A stretch of DNA of 54,934 bases from the NCBI GenBank assembly GCA_023384575.1, contig JAHDVP010000037.1:1-54934 (forward strand), given 5' to 3'. The notes under the pieces were generated by a model. It saw nothing but the letters and a program-made list of their open reading frames with translations. It had not been told where the DNA came from and ran no database searches. This document shows positions 42,396-50,707 of this stretch, in pieces. Both the position numbers and the translations under genes were made by a program. Origin of the DNA: Acidobacteriota bacterium. Lineage in GTDB: Bacteria; Acidobacteriota; Vicinamibacteria; Vicinamibacterales; JAFNAJ01. The first letter of the stretch is position 1. Each line of letters opens with the position of its first letter.

Positions 42396-44012
42396 ATGCC
42401 CGGACAGTCGCTCGCCTGGTGGAATCGGATTGGCGTCCGTCTGACGGCCGGCATCGTCGTCGTCACGTCGGTGACGATGGGACTGTTCGTGTTCCTGATG
42501 CTGCGGTCGCAGCGCGGGCACCTGGTGTCCGAGGTCATCGATACGTCCCACCTCGTTTCGGAGACCATCCGCAGCAGCACGTACCTCGACATGCTCGCGG
42601 ACCGGCGCGAGAACGTGTACCAGAACATGGCCGTGGTCGCCCGCCAGCCCCAGATCGACCGGGTGCGGATTCTGAACAAGGAGGGGCGGATCACGTTCTC
42701 GACCCAGGGCAACGAGACCGGCAGCCTCGTCGACACGCAGGCCGAGGCCTGCGTGCTGTGCCACGCGGCCGACGAACCCATCGTCCGGCCGGCGGCGAGC
42801 GAGCGCAGCCGGATCTTCGCGCGGAACGGGTCGCGGTTCATCGGCACGGTGACCCCCGTGTACAACGAGCCGAGCTGCTCGACGGCGGCGTGCCACGCGC
42901 ATCCCCCCTCGCAGCAGGTCATCGGCGTGGTCGACATCACGATGTCGCTCGACGAGGCCGAGCGCAACATCGCGCAGCTCGAGCGCGCCACGCTGGCGCT
43001 CTCGGGCATCGCCGTGCTCGGCGTCGCGGGTCTCGTGACGCTCTTCGCGCAGCGGCGTGTCGTGCGGCCGGTCCGGCACCTCTTCGAGGCCACGCACCGT
43101 ATCGCGGCGGGCAACTTCGCCGCGGCGGTGCCGGTCGACACGGGCGACGAGCTGGGCGTGCTCGAACACGCGTTCAACGACATGGCCTCGTCGTTGTCGG
43201 AAGCGCGTGCGGCCCGCCAGGAGCTGCTCGACTCGCTCGAACGCAAGGTCGAAGAGCGGACGGCGGCCCTGCGCCAGGCGCAGGAGCGCATGCTGCAGGC
43301 CGAGAAGCTCTCGTCGCTCGGCCGTCTGGCAGCGTCGGTCGCCCACGAGATCAACAACCCGCTGGCCGGCATCCTGACCTACGCGAAGCTGCTCGTGCGG
43401 ACGCTCGAGGACGGCGCCGAGTCGGACAAGGCGAAGGCCAGCGCCGTGAAGCAGCTGAAGCTCGTCCAGCGCGAGACCGAACGCTGCTCGGCCATCGTGC
43501 GCAACCTGCTCGACTTCGCGCGCGAGCGCGAGCTGACCCTGAAGCCCACCAGCGTCAACAAGGTCATCGACGAGGGCCTCGTCCTCATCTCGAACCAGGC
43601 GCGCCTGCAGAGCGTCACGGTCGACAAGCGGCTCGGCGACGTGCCCGACGTCCCGGCCGATTTCGGTCAGATCCGGCAGGCCGTGATCAACATCATCGTC
43701 AACGCGTGCGACGCGATGCCCGACGGCGGCACACTCACGATTGAAACGGACGTCGACCGCGACGGGATGGTGCGGGTTCGGATCAGCGACACGGGCACGG
43801 GCATCGACGAGGCGCACCTGACGAAGATCCTCGACCCGTTCTTCACGACCAAGCCGATGGGAACGGGACTGGGCCTGTCGGTCGTCTACGGCATCGTCGA
43901 GCGGCACGGCGGCCGGCTCGACATCGAGAGCGAGGTGGGCCGGGGCACGAGCGTGACGATCCGGCTGCCGACGGCGGCTGCGGCTCGCCCGGCGCCCGAG
44001 AGTGCGGCCTGA
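42396..44012 (+). CDS. Membrane histidine kinase with periplasmic heme-type motifs
   Basis: 538 residues. TM1 14-36. A periplasmic region 40-200 with CVLCH (119-123) and a C-x4-CH site (161-167, CSTAACH), which suggests one or two bound hemes. TM2 about 200-218, a HAMP linker, a coiled coil, then HisKA with 'SVAHEINNPLAG' (phospho-acceptor His317) and an HATPase with N, G1 'ISDTGTGIDE' and G2 'MGTGLGLSVVYG' boxes. It probably senses redox potential, oxygen, NO or a similar ligand and phosphorylates the response regulator two genes on. ATG 42396 is used; in-frame GTG at 42327 would add a low-complexity leader. Confidence 0.9.
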   Translation: MPGQSLAWWNRIGVRLTAGIVVVTSVTMGLFVFLMLRSQRGHLVSEVIDTSHLVSETIRSSTYLDMLADRRENVYQNMAVVARQPQIDRVRILNKEGRITFSTQGNETGSLVDTQAEACVLCHAADEPIVRPAASERSRIFARNGSRFIGTVTPVYNEPSCSTAACHAHPPSQQVIGVVDITMSLDEAERNIAQLERATLALSGIAVLGVAGLVTLFAQRRVVRPVRHLFEATHRIAAGNFAAAVPVDTGDELGVLEHAFNDMASSLSEARAARQELLDSLERKVEERTAALRQAQERMLQAEKLSSLGRLAASVAHEINNPLAGILTYAKLLVRTLEDGAESDKAKASAVKQLKLVQRETERCSAIVRNLLDFARERELTLKPTSVNKVIDEGLVLISNQARLQSVTVDKRLGDVPDVPADFGQIRQAVINIIVNACDAMPDGGTLTIETDVDRDGMVRVRISDTGTGIDEAHLTKILDPFFTTKPMGTGLGLSVVYGIVERHGGRLDIESEVGRGTSVTIRLPTAAAARPAPESAA

Positions 44013-44018
44013 CGGGGC

Positions 44019-44563
44019 ATGGCGGCGATCTACCTCTGGTGGATCGGGGCGGACGCGGCCGATCGCGACCTGCTCGAGCAGGTCAGGCAACAGGTGGGCC
44101 GGACGTTCGAGGCGCCGGCGGTGCTGTGGGACGATCCGTCCCGACCGACCGGGACGTACGACACGCGGCGCGGGCAGCATTCGTCGACCCAGATTCTGCG
44201 ATGGCTCGCCGCGCACCAGCCACCGGGAGCGATGAAGACGCTGGCCATCACCGATGTCGACCTGTTCATCCCCGTGCTCACCTTCGTCTACGGCGAGGCG
44301 CAGCTCGGCGGACGGGCGGCAGTGGTCTCGATGGCCAGACTCGGCGACGGAACGGCGCGGGTCTCGCCCGCCATGGTGAGCGCGCGCCTGGTCAAGGAGG
44401 CCGTGCACGAACTCGGGCACACCTTCGGCCTGACGCACTGCGGCAGCGAGCGCTGCGTGATGACGCGGTCGGTCAACATGGCCGGCGTCGACAGGAAGGC
44501 TGCCGTGCTCTGTGCCGATTGCCGCACGGTCTACAGGGATCGACTGCTGGAAGGATACGACCA

Positions 44564-44567
<4 letters not shown>
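44019..44567 (+). CDS. amzA: Archaemetzincin zinc metalloprotease
   Basis: 182 residues. 'HELGHTFGLTHC' (His130, Glu131, His134, His140, Cys141) then 'GSERCVM' and a later CADC fit the archaemetzincin pattern HExxHxxGx3Cx4CxM...CxxC, with 16 residues instead of 17 before the last CxxC pair. The Cys residues hold a structural zinc. 'FVYGEAQLGGRAAVVSMARLG' is also typical. No signal peptide, so cytoplasmic. It starts 7 bases after the kinase stop and its stop overlaps the regulator ATG, which places a protease in the middle of a signalling operon. Substrate unknown. Confidence 0.88.
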
Positions 44568-45922
<1,355 letters not shown>

Positions 45923-45936
45923 GGCCGAGCAGGACT

Positions 45937-46062
45937 GTTGAATCCTTCAACGGCCCGTTGAGAATCACCACACCCCGCCGGGTTGTGAGAATTCTCAACG
46001 TTTGTGGACTAATTCTGCGCCTCGCCTAGGCGGGCATTTCCGAGCCGTTGAGTTCTTCAACG
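45937..46062 (+). promoter_or_regulatory. Cluster of inverted-repeat operator sites (activator sites)
   Basis: Site 1: GTTGAATCCTTCAAC (45937-45951). Site 2: GTTGAGAATCACCAC (45957-45971), one good half only. Site 3: TGTGAGAATTCTCAAC (45984-45999), with a 12-base perfect core. Site 4: CGTTGAGTTCTTCAACG (46046-46062), a 17-base inverted repeat. The common theme GTTGA-N5/6-TCAAC lies 100-220 bases upstream of the -24 element, where NtrC-type activators bind. The regulator gene ends just upstream. Confidence 0.7.
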
Positions 46063-46157
46063 ATCTGGTGAGGCCGGTTTGTGGGCCTCTCTCAGCGAAT
46101 CAAGTTAACGTCAATTCCTGCAACTAGTTACACGTTTCAGGCTGCATGACGTCAGTC

Positions 46158-46173
46158 TGGCCCCGGTCTTGCT
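46158..46173 (+). promoter_or_regulatory. Sigma-54 (-24/-12) promoter of the redox operon
   Basis: TGGCCCCGGTCTTGCT has GG and GC at ten-base spacing, and nearly repeats the promoter at 42281. The transcript would start near 46184. This rules out translation of the first gene from the in-frame ATG at 46146 and leaves ATG 46221 or 46230. Confidence 0.75.
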
Positions 46174-46229
46174 GTCTGGAGGGGCAGGTGGCGCGGAGCC
46201 CTCGCGCAGCCTTCGATGGGATGGGAACC

Positions 46230-46508
46230 ATGAGCTGCCCGCACCTCAAGGAAGTCGTGATGCTCTTCTGTGACGCGTACCCCGTCAAGAAGATGCTGCC
46301 ACTCGACCGCATCGCAACCGCGCACCCCTGCCTGGGGCAGGACTACGAGAAGTGCCCGCTCTTCTGCGAGTTGATGGCTCGCCTCAATGGTGAGGACGTC
46401 GAGCCCGTAGAGTCCGGGTCGGAGAAAACTGGAAGGGAGAGCTGCCATGTTGCTCGCATTCTCGCTCACACCCGTGACGCTGGTGCTCCTCGCGCTCCTC
46501 GGCATTGA
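46230..46508 (+). CDS. Small Cys-rich protein, first gene of the redox operon
   Basis: 92 residues from ATG 46230 (ATG 46221 adds three). Cys residues at 3, 14, 34, 42, 46 and 72. The conserved-looking core is 'CPHLKEVVMLFCDAYPVKKM' followed by 'PCLGQDYEKCPLFCELM', which could bind a metal or Fe-S cluster. No signal peptide or membrane span. I do not recognise the family. The last 20 residues overlap a second, out-of-frame small gene and look non-conserved in style, so the functional part may end near residue 60. Its position directly after the promoter suggests a maturation or regulatory role for the complex. Confidence 0.65.
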   Translation: MSCPHLKEVVMLFCDAYPVKKMLPLDRIATAHPCLGQDYEKCPLFCELMARLNGEDVEPVESGSEKTGRESCHVARILAHTRDAGAPRAPRH

Positions 46509-46548
46509 GGCGCGGCGCCACCGCGCGCTCGCTGGCCGCACGCACTAG
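46447..46548 (+). CDS. 33-residue single-span membrane peptide
   Basis: ATG 46447 to TAG 46548, overlapping the end of the preceding gene in another frame. It reads MLLAFSLTPVTLVLLALL, then a positively charged tail rich in Arg and His. A strong purine ribosome site, GGAAGGGAG, sits 7 bases upstream, better than those of its larger neighbours. One membrane helix with a cytoplasmic cationic end fits a small accessory subunit, like those of bd oxidases, but the family is not recognised. Confidence 0.5.
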   Translation: MLLAFSLTPVTLVLLALLGIEARRHRALAGRTH

Positions 46549-46597
46549 GCACTCGCGGATTGGACCCACGCCCTCGACTGATTCCGGAGAATCGGCG

Positions 46598-47509
46598 ATG
46601 AACCTGTCAAGACGGACCTTCTTCAAGACCTGTGGCGCAGCGGGCGCCGCGACGCTGGCCGCCAGGCCGGCCGACGCGGCGCCGTCGGCCACGCCCGGCG
46701 CCGAGATGAGCGCCGTGCTCGTCGACACGACCCGCTGCATCGGCTGCCGCGCGTGCGAGGCGGCGTGCGGTGAAGTCAACCATCTGCCCGCCCCCGACCT
46801 CGCTGGCGAGGCGCAGGTGTTCGAGAAGAGGCGTACGACGGCTCCGGCCGTCTACACGGTGGTCAACCGCCGTGAGGTGGCCGGGGGCGAGCGTTTCGTG
46901 AAGACGCAGTGCATGCACTGCGTCGAGCCGGCCTGCGCGTCGGCCTGTCCCGCGCGCGCGATCGAGAAGACGGCCGCCGGACCCATCATCTACCACGTCA
47001 ACCGATGCCTCGGCTGCCGCTACTGCATGCTGGCCTGCCCGTTCGACATCCCGAGGTTCGAGTACGAGAGCGCGGCGCCGTATATTCGAAAGTGCACCTT
47101 CTGCGCCGACCGCCAGGCCGAAGGCCTCGAGCCGGCGTGCACCTCGGTCTGCCCGACGGGCGCGCTCACCTTCGGCAAGCGCGCCGCCCTCATCGAGGAG
47201 GCGCGGGAGCGCATCTACCACAACCCCGGCGAGTACGAGCGCCACGTCTACGGCGAGCGCGAAGTCGGTGGCACCTCGTGGATGTACATCTCCGATCGGC
47301 CGCTCGCGCAACTGGGGCTTCCGTCGCACCTCGGGACGACCCCGCACACCGCGCTGGCTCAGGGCGCCTTGTCGGTCGTGCCGCTCATCATCACCCTCTG
47401 GCCACCTCTCCTGATGGGGATCTACACCTTCAGCAAGCGTCGCGAGGCGCTCGCGCACGAACATGCCGAGTCCATCCGCGGCTCGCACGAGGAGGACCGT
47501 CATGCGTGA
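46598..47509 (+). CDS. Tat-exported HybA-like ferredoxin, four [4Fe-4S] clusters
   Basis: 303 residues. The Tat signal 'LSRRTFFKTCGAAGA' is followed by four Cys groups: 'CIGCRACEAAC', 'CMHCVEPACASACP', 'CLGCRYCMLACP' and 'CTFCADRQAEGLEPACTSVCP' (in part), as in HybA, DmsB and PsrB-type subunits. A C-terminal helix ('ALSVVPLIITLWPPLLMGIY') anchors it at the periplasmic face. It should pass electrons between the NrfD-like quinone subunit and a periplasmic partner. GGAGA is eight bases before ATG 46598. The next ATG overlaps its end by 8 bases. Confidence 0.93.
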   Translation: MNLSRRTFFKTCGAAGAATLAARPADAAPSATPGAEMSAVLVDTTRCIGCRACEAACGEVNHLPAPDLAGEAQVFEKRRTTAPAVYTVVNRREVAGGERFVKTQCMHCVEPACASACPARAIEKTAAGPIIYHVNRCLGCRYCMLACPFDIPRFEYESAAPYIRKCTFCADRQAEGLEPACTSVCPTGALTFGKRAALIEEARERIYHNPGEYERHVYGEREVGGTSWMYISDRPLAQLGLPSHLGTTPHTALAQGALSVVPLIITLWPPLLMGIYTFSKRREALAHEHAESIRGSHEEDRHA

Positions 47510-48719
47510 CCAGAGCATCACCGCACGGCCCTGGGTCACCGAGAAGATCTTCCTCGGTCTGTCGCTGCGCGACTACGTGCGCAGCCTGATGACGCCAGGA
47601 ACGCTCGTCGCTGGTCTCATTCTGACCATCGGCATCCCAATCATCGTCTACCGCTTCATCTTCGGCCTCGGCGCGGTGACGAACCTGACCCAGACGACGC
47701 CCTGGGGCATCTGGATCGGCATCGACGTGCTGAGCGGCGTCGCGCTCGCCGCCGGCGGCTACACGCTCGCGAGCGCCGTTTACATCTTCGGCCTCAAGGA
47801 CTACCACGCGGTCGTCCGGCCGGCCGTGCTCACGGGCTTTCTCGGCTACCTCTTCGTCGTCATCGGGCTGATCGTCGACCTCGGGCGCCCGTGGAACCTG
47901 CCCGTGCCGATGGTCTACTCGTTCGGCACGACGTCGGTGATGTTCGAAGTCGCCTGGTGCGTCGCGCTCTACGCCACCGTGCTCTTCCTCGAGTTCCTGC
48001 CGGCCATCTTCGAGTGGCTCGGCTGGAGCAAGGCGCGGCTCTGGGCCGTCAAGCTGACGATCGGCGTGACGGTGCTCGGCGTGCTGCTGTCGACGCTGCA
48101 CCAGTCGTCGCTCGGCGCCCTGTTCCTGATGGCGCCGACGAAGATGCACCCGCTGTGGTACTCGCCGTACATCCCGGTCTTCTTCTTCATCTCGAGCATC
48201 GCGGCCGGCCTCAGCATGGTCATCTTCGAGAGCACGCTGTCGCACAAGTACTTCTCGAACCGGGTGCCGCAGCACTCGCACGAGAAGATGGACCGCATCG
48301 CGCTCGGCCTCGCGAAGGCCGCGTCGGTGGTCCTCTTCAGCTACTTCTTCCTGAAGCTGCAGGGCCTCGCCGTGGGCGAACACTGGGGGCTGCTCGGCAC
48401 GTCGTGGGGCGCCTGGTACCTCGTCGAGTTGCTCGGCTTCATCGTCGCCCCGTGCCTCATGTTCGCCCATGCCGTCCGGACGTCGAACGTGCGGCTCGTC
48501 CGGTGGACCGCCGCGTGGACGGTGCTCGGCATCGTGGTGAACCGCCTGAACGTCTCGGTCATCTCGATGAACTACAACGTCGAAGAAATCTACGTCCCGA
48601 GCTGGATGGAGGTCTGGACCACCATGACCATCATCACCATCGGGATCCTGACCTATCGGTGGATCGTGAACCGGATGCCCGTGCTCGATGAGCACCCCGA
48701 GTATCGCGAGTCGCACTGA
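47502..48719 (+). CDS. NrfD/HybB-like quinone-interacting membrane subunit
   Basis: 405 residues with about ten spans. 'TPWGIWIGIDVLSGVALAAGGYTLAS', 'VIGLIVDLGRPWNLPVPMVY' and 'LSTLHQSSLGALFLMAPTKMHPLWYSP' (in part) are the HybB blocks, with Glu/Asp/His residues that surround the quinone site. No heme motif. It moves electrons between the quinone pool and the HybA-like ferredoxin and may couple this to proton movement. GGAGG lies seven bases before the ATG inside the previous gene. No NiFe hydrogenase or molybdopterin subunit gene accompanies it. Confidence 0.93.
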   Translation: MRDQSITARPWVTEKIFLGLSLRDYVRSLMTPGTLVAGLILTIGIPIIVYRFIFGLGAVTNLTQTTPWGIWIGIDVLSGVALAAGGYTLASAVYIFGLKDYHAVVRPAVLTGFLGYLFVVIGLIVDLGRPWNLPVPMVYSFGTTSVMFEVAWCVALYATVLFLEFLPAIFEWLGWSKARLWAVKLTIGVTVLGVLLSTLHQSSLGALFLMAPTKMHPLWYSPYIPVFFFISSIAAGLSMVIFESTLSHKYFSNRVPQHSHEKMDRIALGLAKAASVVLFSYFFLKLQGLAVGEHWGLLGTSWGAWYLVELLGFIVAPCLMFAHAVRTSNVRLVRWTAAWTVLGIVVNRLNVSVISMNYNVEEIYVPSWMEVWTTMTIITIGILTYRWIVNRMPVLDEHPEYRESH

Positions 48720-48734
48720 CACCCGGAGGCTGAC

Positions 48735-49430
48735 ATGGGTTCGCACGACATCCTGACGCTCTACTCGACCAAGGCCATCGAATACGGCATCGCCGTCGCC
48801 TTCCTGCTCCTGTTCGTCCCCTTCTGGCGCTTCGTGAGCGCCGAGGCCCAGCCGGCGCTCGCCGCCGCGAGAGTGAGGCCGGTCTTGACCGACCTCGTGG
48901 AGTGGTTCCGCATGGCGCGTGACGTCGCGTTCCACCCGGGCCACGCCTGGGCCCGTGCCGAAACGCCCGGCCTCGTTGCCGTCGGCATGGACGACTTCGC
49001 CCAGAAGCTGGTCGGTCCGGTGCACGCCATCTCGCTGCCGACGGTGGGCACGCGCGTCGCCCAGGGCGACCGGGCCTGGCGGCTGCACGTCGACGGCAGG
49101 GCGGTCGACATGGTCTCGCCGGTCGACGGCATCGTCTCGGCGGTCAACCACCGCGTGCTCGAGTCGCCGGAGACGGTCGGCCAGGATCCGTACGGCGCCG
49201 GCTGGCTGTTCAAAGTCCAGGCGCCGCGGTTCGAGGCGAACCAGAAGAGCCTGCTCTCGGGCACGCTGGCGCGCCGCTGGCTCGAGGACGCGACCGACGC
49301 CCTGCGGCTGCGTCTCAGCCCCGACCTCGGCCTGGCCCTCCAGGACGGCGGCCTGCCGGTCGACGGGCTGGCGCACGCCATCGACGACGGGCGCTGGGAT
49401 GAGATCGCCAGGGAGTTCCTGCTGACCTAG
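48735..49430 (+). CDS. Membrane-anchored GcvH-like protein lacking the lipoyl lysine (first copy)
   Basis: 231 residues. One span (17-35), then a GcvH-like domain: 'FHPGHAWARAETPGLVAVG' corresponds to the 'HEW.R...VGIT' start, 'VSPVDGIVSAVNHRVLESPE' to the barrel core, and 'DPYGAGWLFKVQ' to the end. In GcvH the lipoylated Lys is eight residues before this Pro; here that residue is Gly121, within VDGRAVD. So no lipoyl arm can be attached there. A C-terminal helical part (170-231) is not in GcvH. A structural or docking subunit of the redox complex is the likely role. Confidence 0.85.
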   Translation: MGSHDILTLYSTKAIEYGIAVAFLLLFVPFWRFVSAEAQPALAAARVRPVLTDLVEWFRMARDVAFHPGHAWARAETPGLVAVGMDDFAQKLVGPVHAISLPTVGTRVAQGDRAWRLHVDGRAVDMVSPVDGIVSAVNHRVLESPETVGQDPYGAGWLFKVQAPRFEANQKSLLSGTLARRWLEDATDALRLRLSPDLGLALQDGGLPVDGLAHAIDDGRWDEIAREFLLT

Positions 49431-49468
49431 CCCCGGACCCCGCGATGGTCCGGTCACGGAGATCGACG

Positions 49469-49825
49469 ATGCGACACGCACACCGGTGGACGGCCCGATT
49501 CGTGGTGACCGCAGCCGCGGCCGCCTTCGTCGTGGCACTCGGCGCCCAGACGATGCCGAAGCTGCCCGAGGCGATCGAGCTGCCGCTCGACGAGAACAGT
49601 CCCGGCGTGGTGACCTTCAACCACGACACGCACATCGACGCGAAGCAGCCCGACTGCACGACGTGCCACCCGTCGATGTTCCGAATCGTGCCGAAGGGCT
49701 CGCCCGTGGCCCGCACGGTGATCACGCACGAACGGATGGACAAGGGCGAGCTGTGCGGGAGCTGCCACGACGGCGAGAAGGCGTTCGCAATGGACGACGA
49801 CTGCACCTACTGCCATCGGGAGTAA
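49469..49825 (+). CDS. Periplasmic triheme c-type cytochrome (c7/c3-like)
   Basis: 118 residues. Sec signal ('RFVVTAAAAAFVVALGAQ'). Three heme sites CTTCH, CGSCH and CTYCH, plus 'FNHDTHID' and 'VITHERM' as further axial His, matching class III/c7 cytochromes, where each heme is bis-His. It should carry electrons from the membrane complex into the periplasm. GGAGA lies six bases before ATG 49469; an in-frame ATG at 49445 is the alternative. It sits between the two GcvH-like genes. Confidence 0.9.
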   Translation: MRHAHRWTARFVVTAAAAAFVVALGAQTMPKLPEAIELPLDENSPGVVTFNHDTHIDAKQPDCTTCHPSMFRIVPKGSPVARTVITHERMDKGELCGSCHDGEKAFAMDDDCTYCHRE

Positions 49826-49885
49826 CGAGACCGGTCGGTCGGAGTCACACGCGCAGTTCGCACTCGAGAGAACAGGGAGATCGTC

Positions 49886-50587
49886 ATGGAACCGCTCATC
49901 ACCTTCGCTCAGACGGCGGCCATCGTCGTTGCGGGGATCGCCCTGCGGTTCCTGGTCGCGGTGGCTGGCTTCGCGCTCATCCTCGTTCCGATCGTGCTCG
50001 TCGTCGCCGCGATCGTCGGCGTGGGACGCGTGCGCGACTACGCGACGGGCATCGCGCGCCTCGGCAACCTGTTCTGGCGCGACGGGCTGTTCTACGCGCC
50101 GGGCCACACGTGGGTGCGGCCGGAAGCGAGCGGCACCGTGCGCGTCGGCCTCGACGACCTGGCGCAGCGGCTGCTGCCTGGCGTGCACGCCGTACGCCTG
50201 GTCGAGCCCGGCACCGATCTTCGGGCGGGTGATGTGCTCGCCGAAGTGCAGGTGAACGGTCGGTCGGCCCGCATCACCGCACCGGTCGACGGGCGTGTCG
50301 TCGCGATCAACCGTGGGGTCGACCGCGACCCGACGGTGCTGCATCACGACCCGTACCGCCGCGGCTGGCTCGCGAAGTTCGCTCCGCAGAACGACGACTA
50401 TCGCAAGCTGCCTACTGGAGAGGCCTCGCGCCAGTGGCTGTGGAACGAGGATACGCGGCTCATCCAGTACCTGGAGCAGGAGCTCGGCGTGGCCGCGGCC
50501 GATGGTGGCGAGTACATCCTGCCGGCCCCGGCGCTGCTGAGTGACGAGCAGTGGACGGCGGTGACGAAGGAGTTCTTCAAGGCGTGA
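49886..50587 (+). CDS. Membrane-anchored GcvH-like protein lacking the lipoyl lysine (second copy)
   Basis: 233 residues, same layout as the gene at 48735 but with a longer hydrophobic start (6-46, one long or two short spans). GcvH-like part: 'YAPGHTWVRPEASGTVRVG', 'ARITAPVDGRVVAIN', 'DPYRRGWLAKFAP'. The Lys position is Gly125, in VNGRSAR, the same Gly-Arg as in the first copy. The two proteins are clearly diverged, so loss of the Lys is old and conserved. GGGAG precedes the ATG. Last gene of the operon. Confidence 0.85.
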   Translation: MEPLITFAQTAAIVVAGIALRFLVAVAGFALILVPIVLVVAAIVGVGRVRDYATGIARLGNLFWRDGLFYAPGHTWVRPEASGTVRVGLDDLAQRLLPGVHAVRLVEPGTDLRAGDVLAEVQVNGRSARITAPVDGRVVAINRGVDRDPTVLHHDPYRRGWLAKFAPQNDDYRKLPTGEASRQWLWNEDTRLIQYLEQELGVAAADGGEYILPAPALLSDEQWTAVTKEFFKA

Positions 50588-50611
50588 AACGCCCGAGGGT
50601 CTGGCCAGCCC

Positions 50612-50665
50612 CGGGGCCGTGGGGTGGCGCACGCGTCGGATGACGCGGCGGCGTCCCCGGCCCCG
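50612..50665. terminator. Possible GC-rich bidirectional hairpin between convergent genes
   Basis: CGGGGCCGTGGGG (50612-50624) can pair with CCCCGGCCCCG (50655-50665). There is no T-run. It lies between the redox operon and the convergent coiled-coil gene. Confidence 0.3.
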
Positions 50666-50707
50666 AGGCGTGTACCTGGGCGCGAGGCGAGGGCCGACCG
50701 TTGACCG

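Larger units (their letters stand above)
45923..46220. promoter_or_regulatory. Control region between regulator and redox operon
   Basis: This AT-richer gap, about 300 bases, contains four operator-like sites, a CGCCTAGGCG palindrome at 46023-46032 and a sigma-54 promoter. No independent gene is supported in it. Confidence 0.7.

Noticed and set aside
46018-46036. Terminator after the NtrC-type gene
   Set aside because: The CGCCTAGGCG palindrome is short and has no T-run. It lies among operator sites and is more likely part of the control region.
46146-46229. In-frame ATG at 46146 as start of the small Cys-rich protein
   Set aside because: It is upstream of the sigma-54 promoter at 46158-46173, so it would not be on the transcript. 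The extra residues also lack the style of the core.
46598-48719. NiFe hydrogenase operon
   Set aside because: Only HybA- and HybB-like genes are present. No large or small hydrogenase subunit, no maturation genes and no molybdopterin enzyme are in the window.
48735-50587. Glycine cleavage H proteins
   Set aside because: Both have membrane anchors, lack the lipoyl lysine and sit with redox genes. No gcvT, gcvP or lipoyl ligase gene is near.
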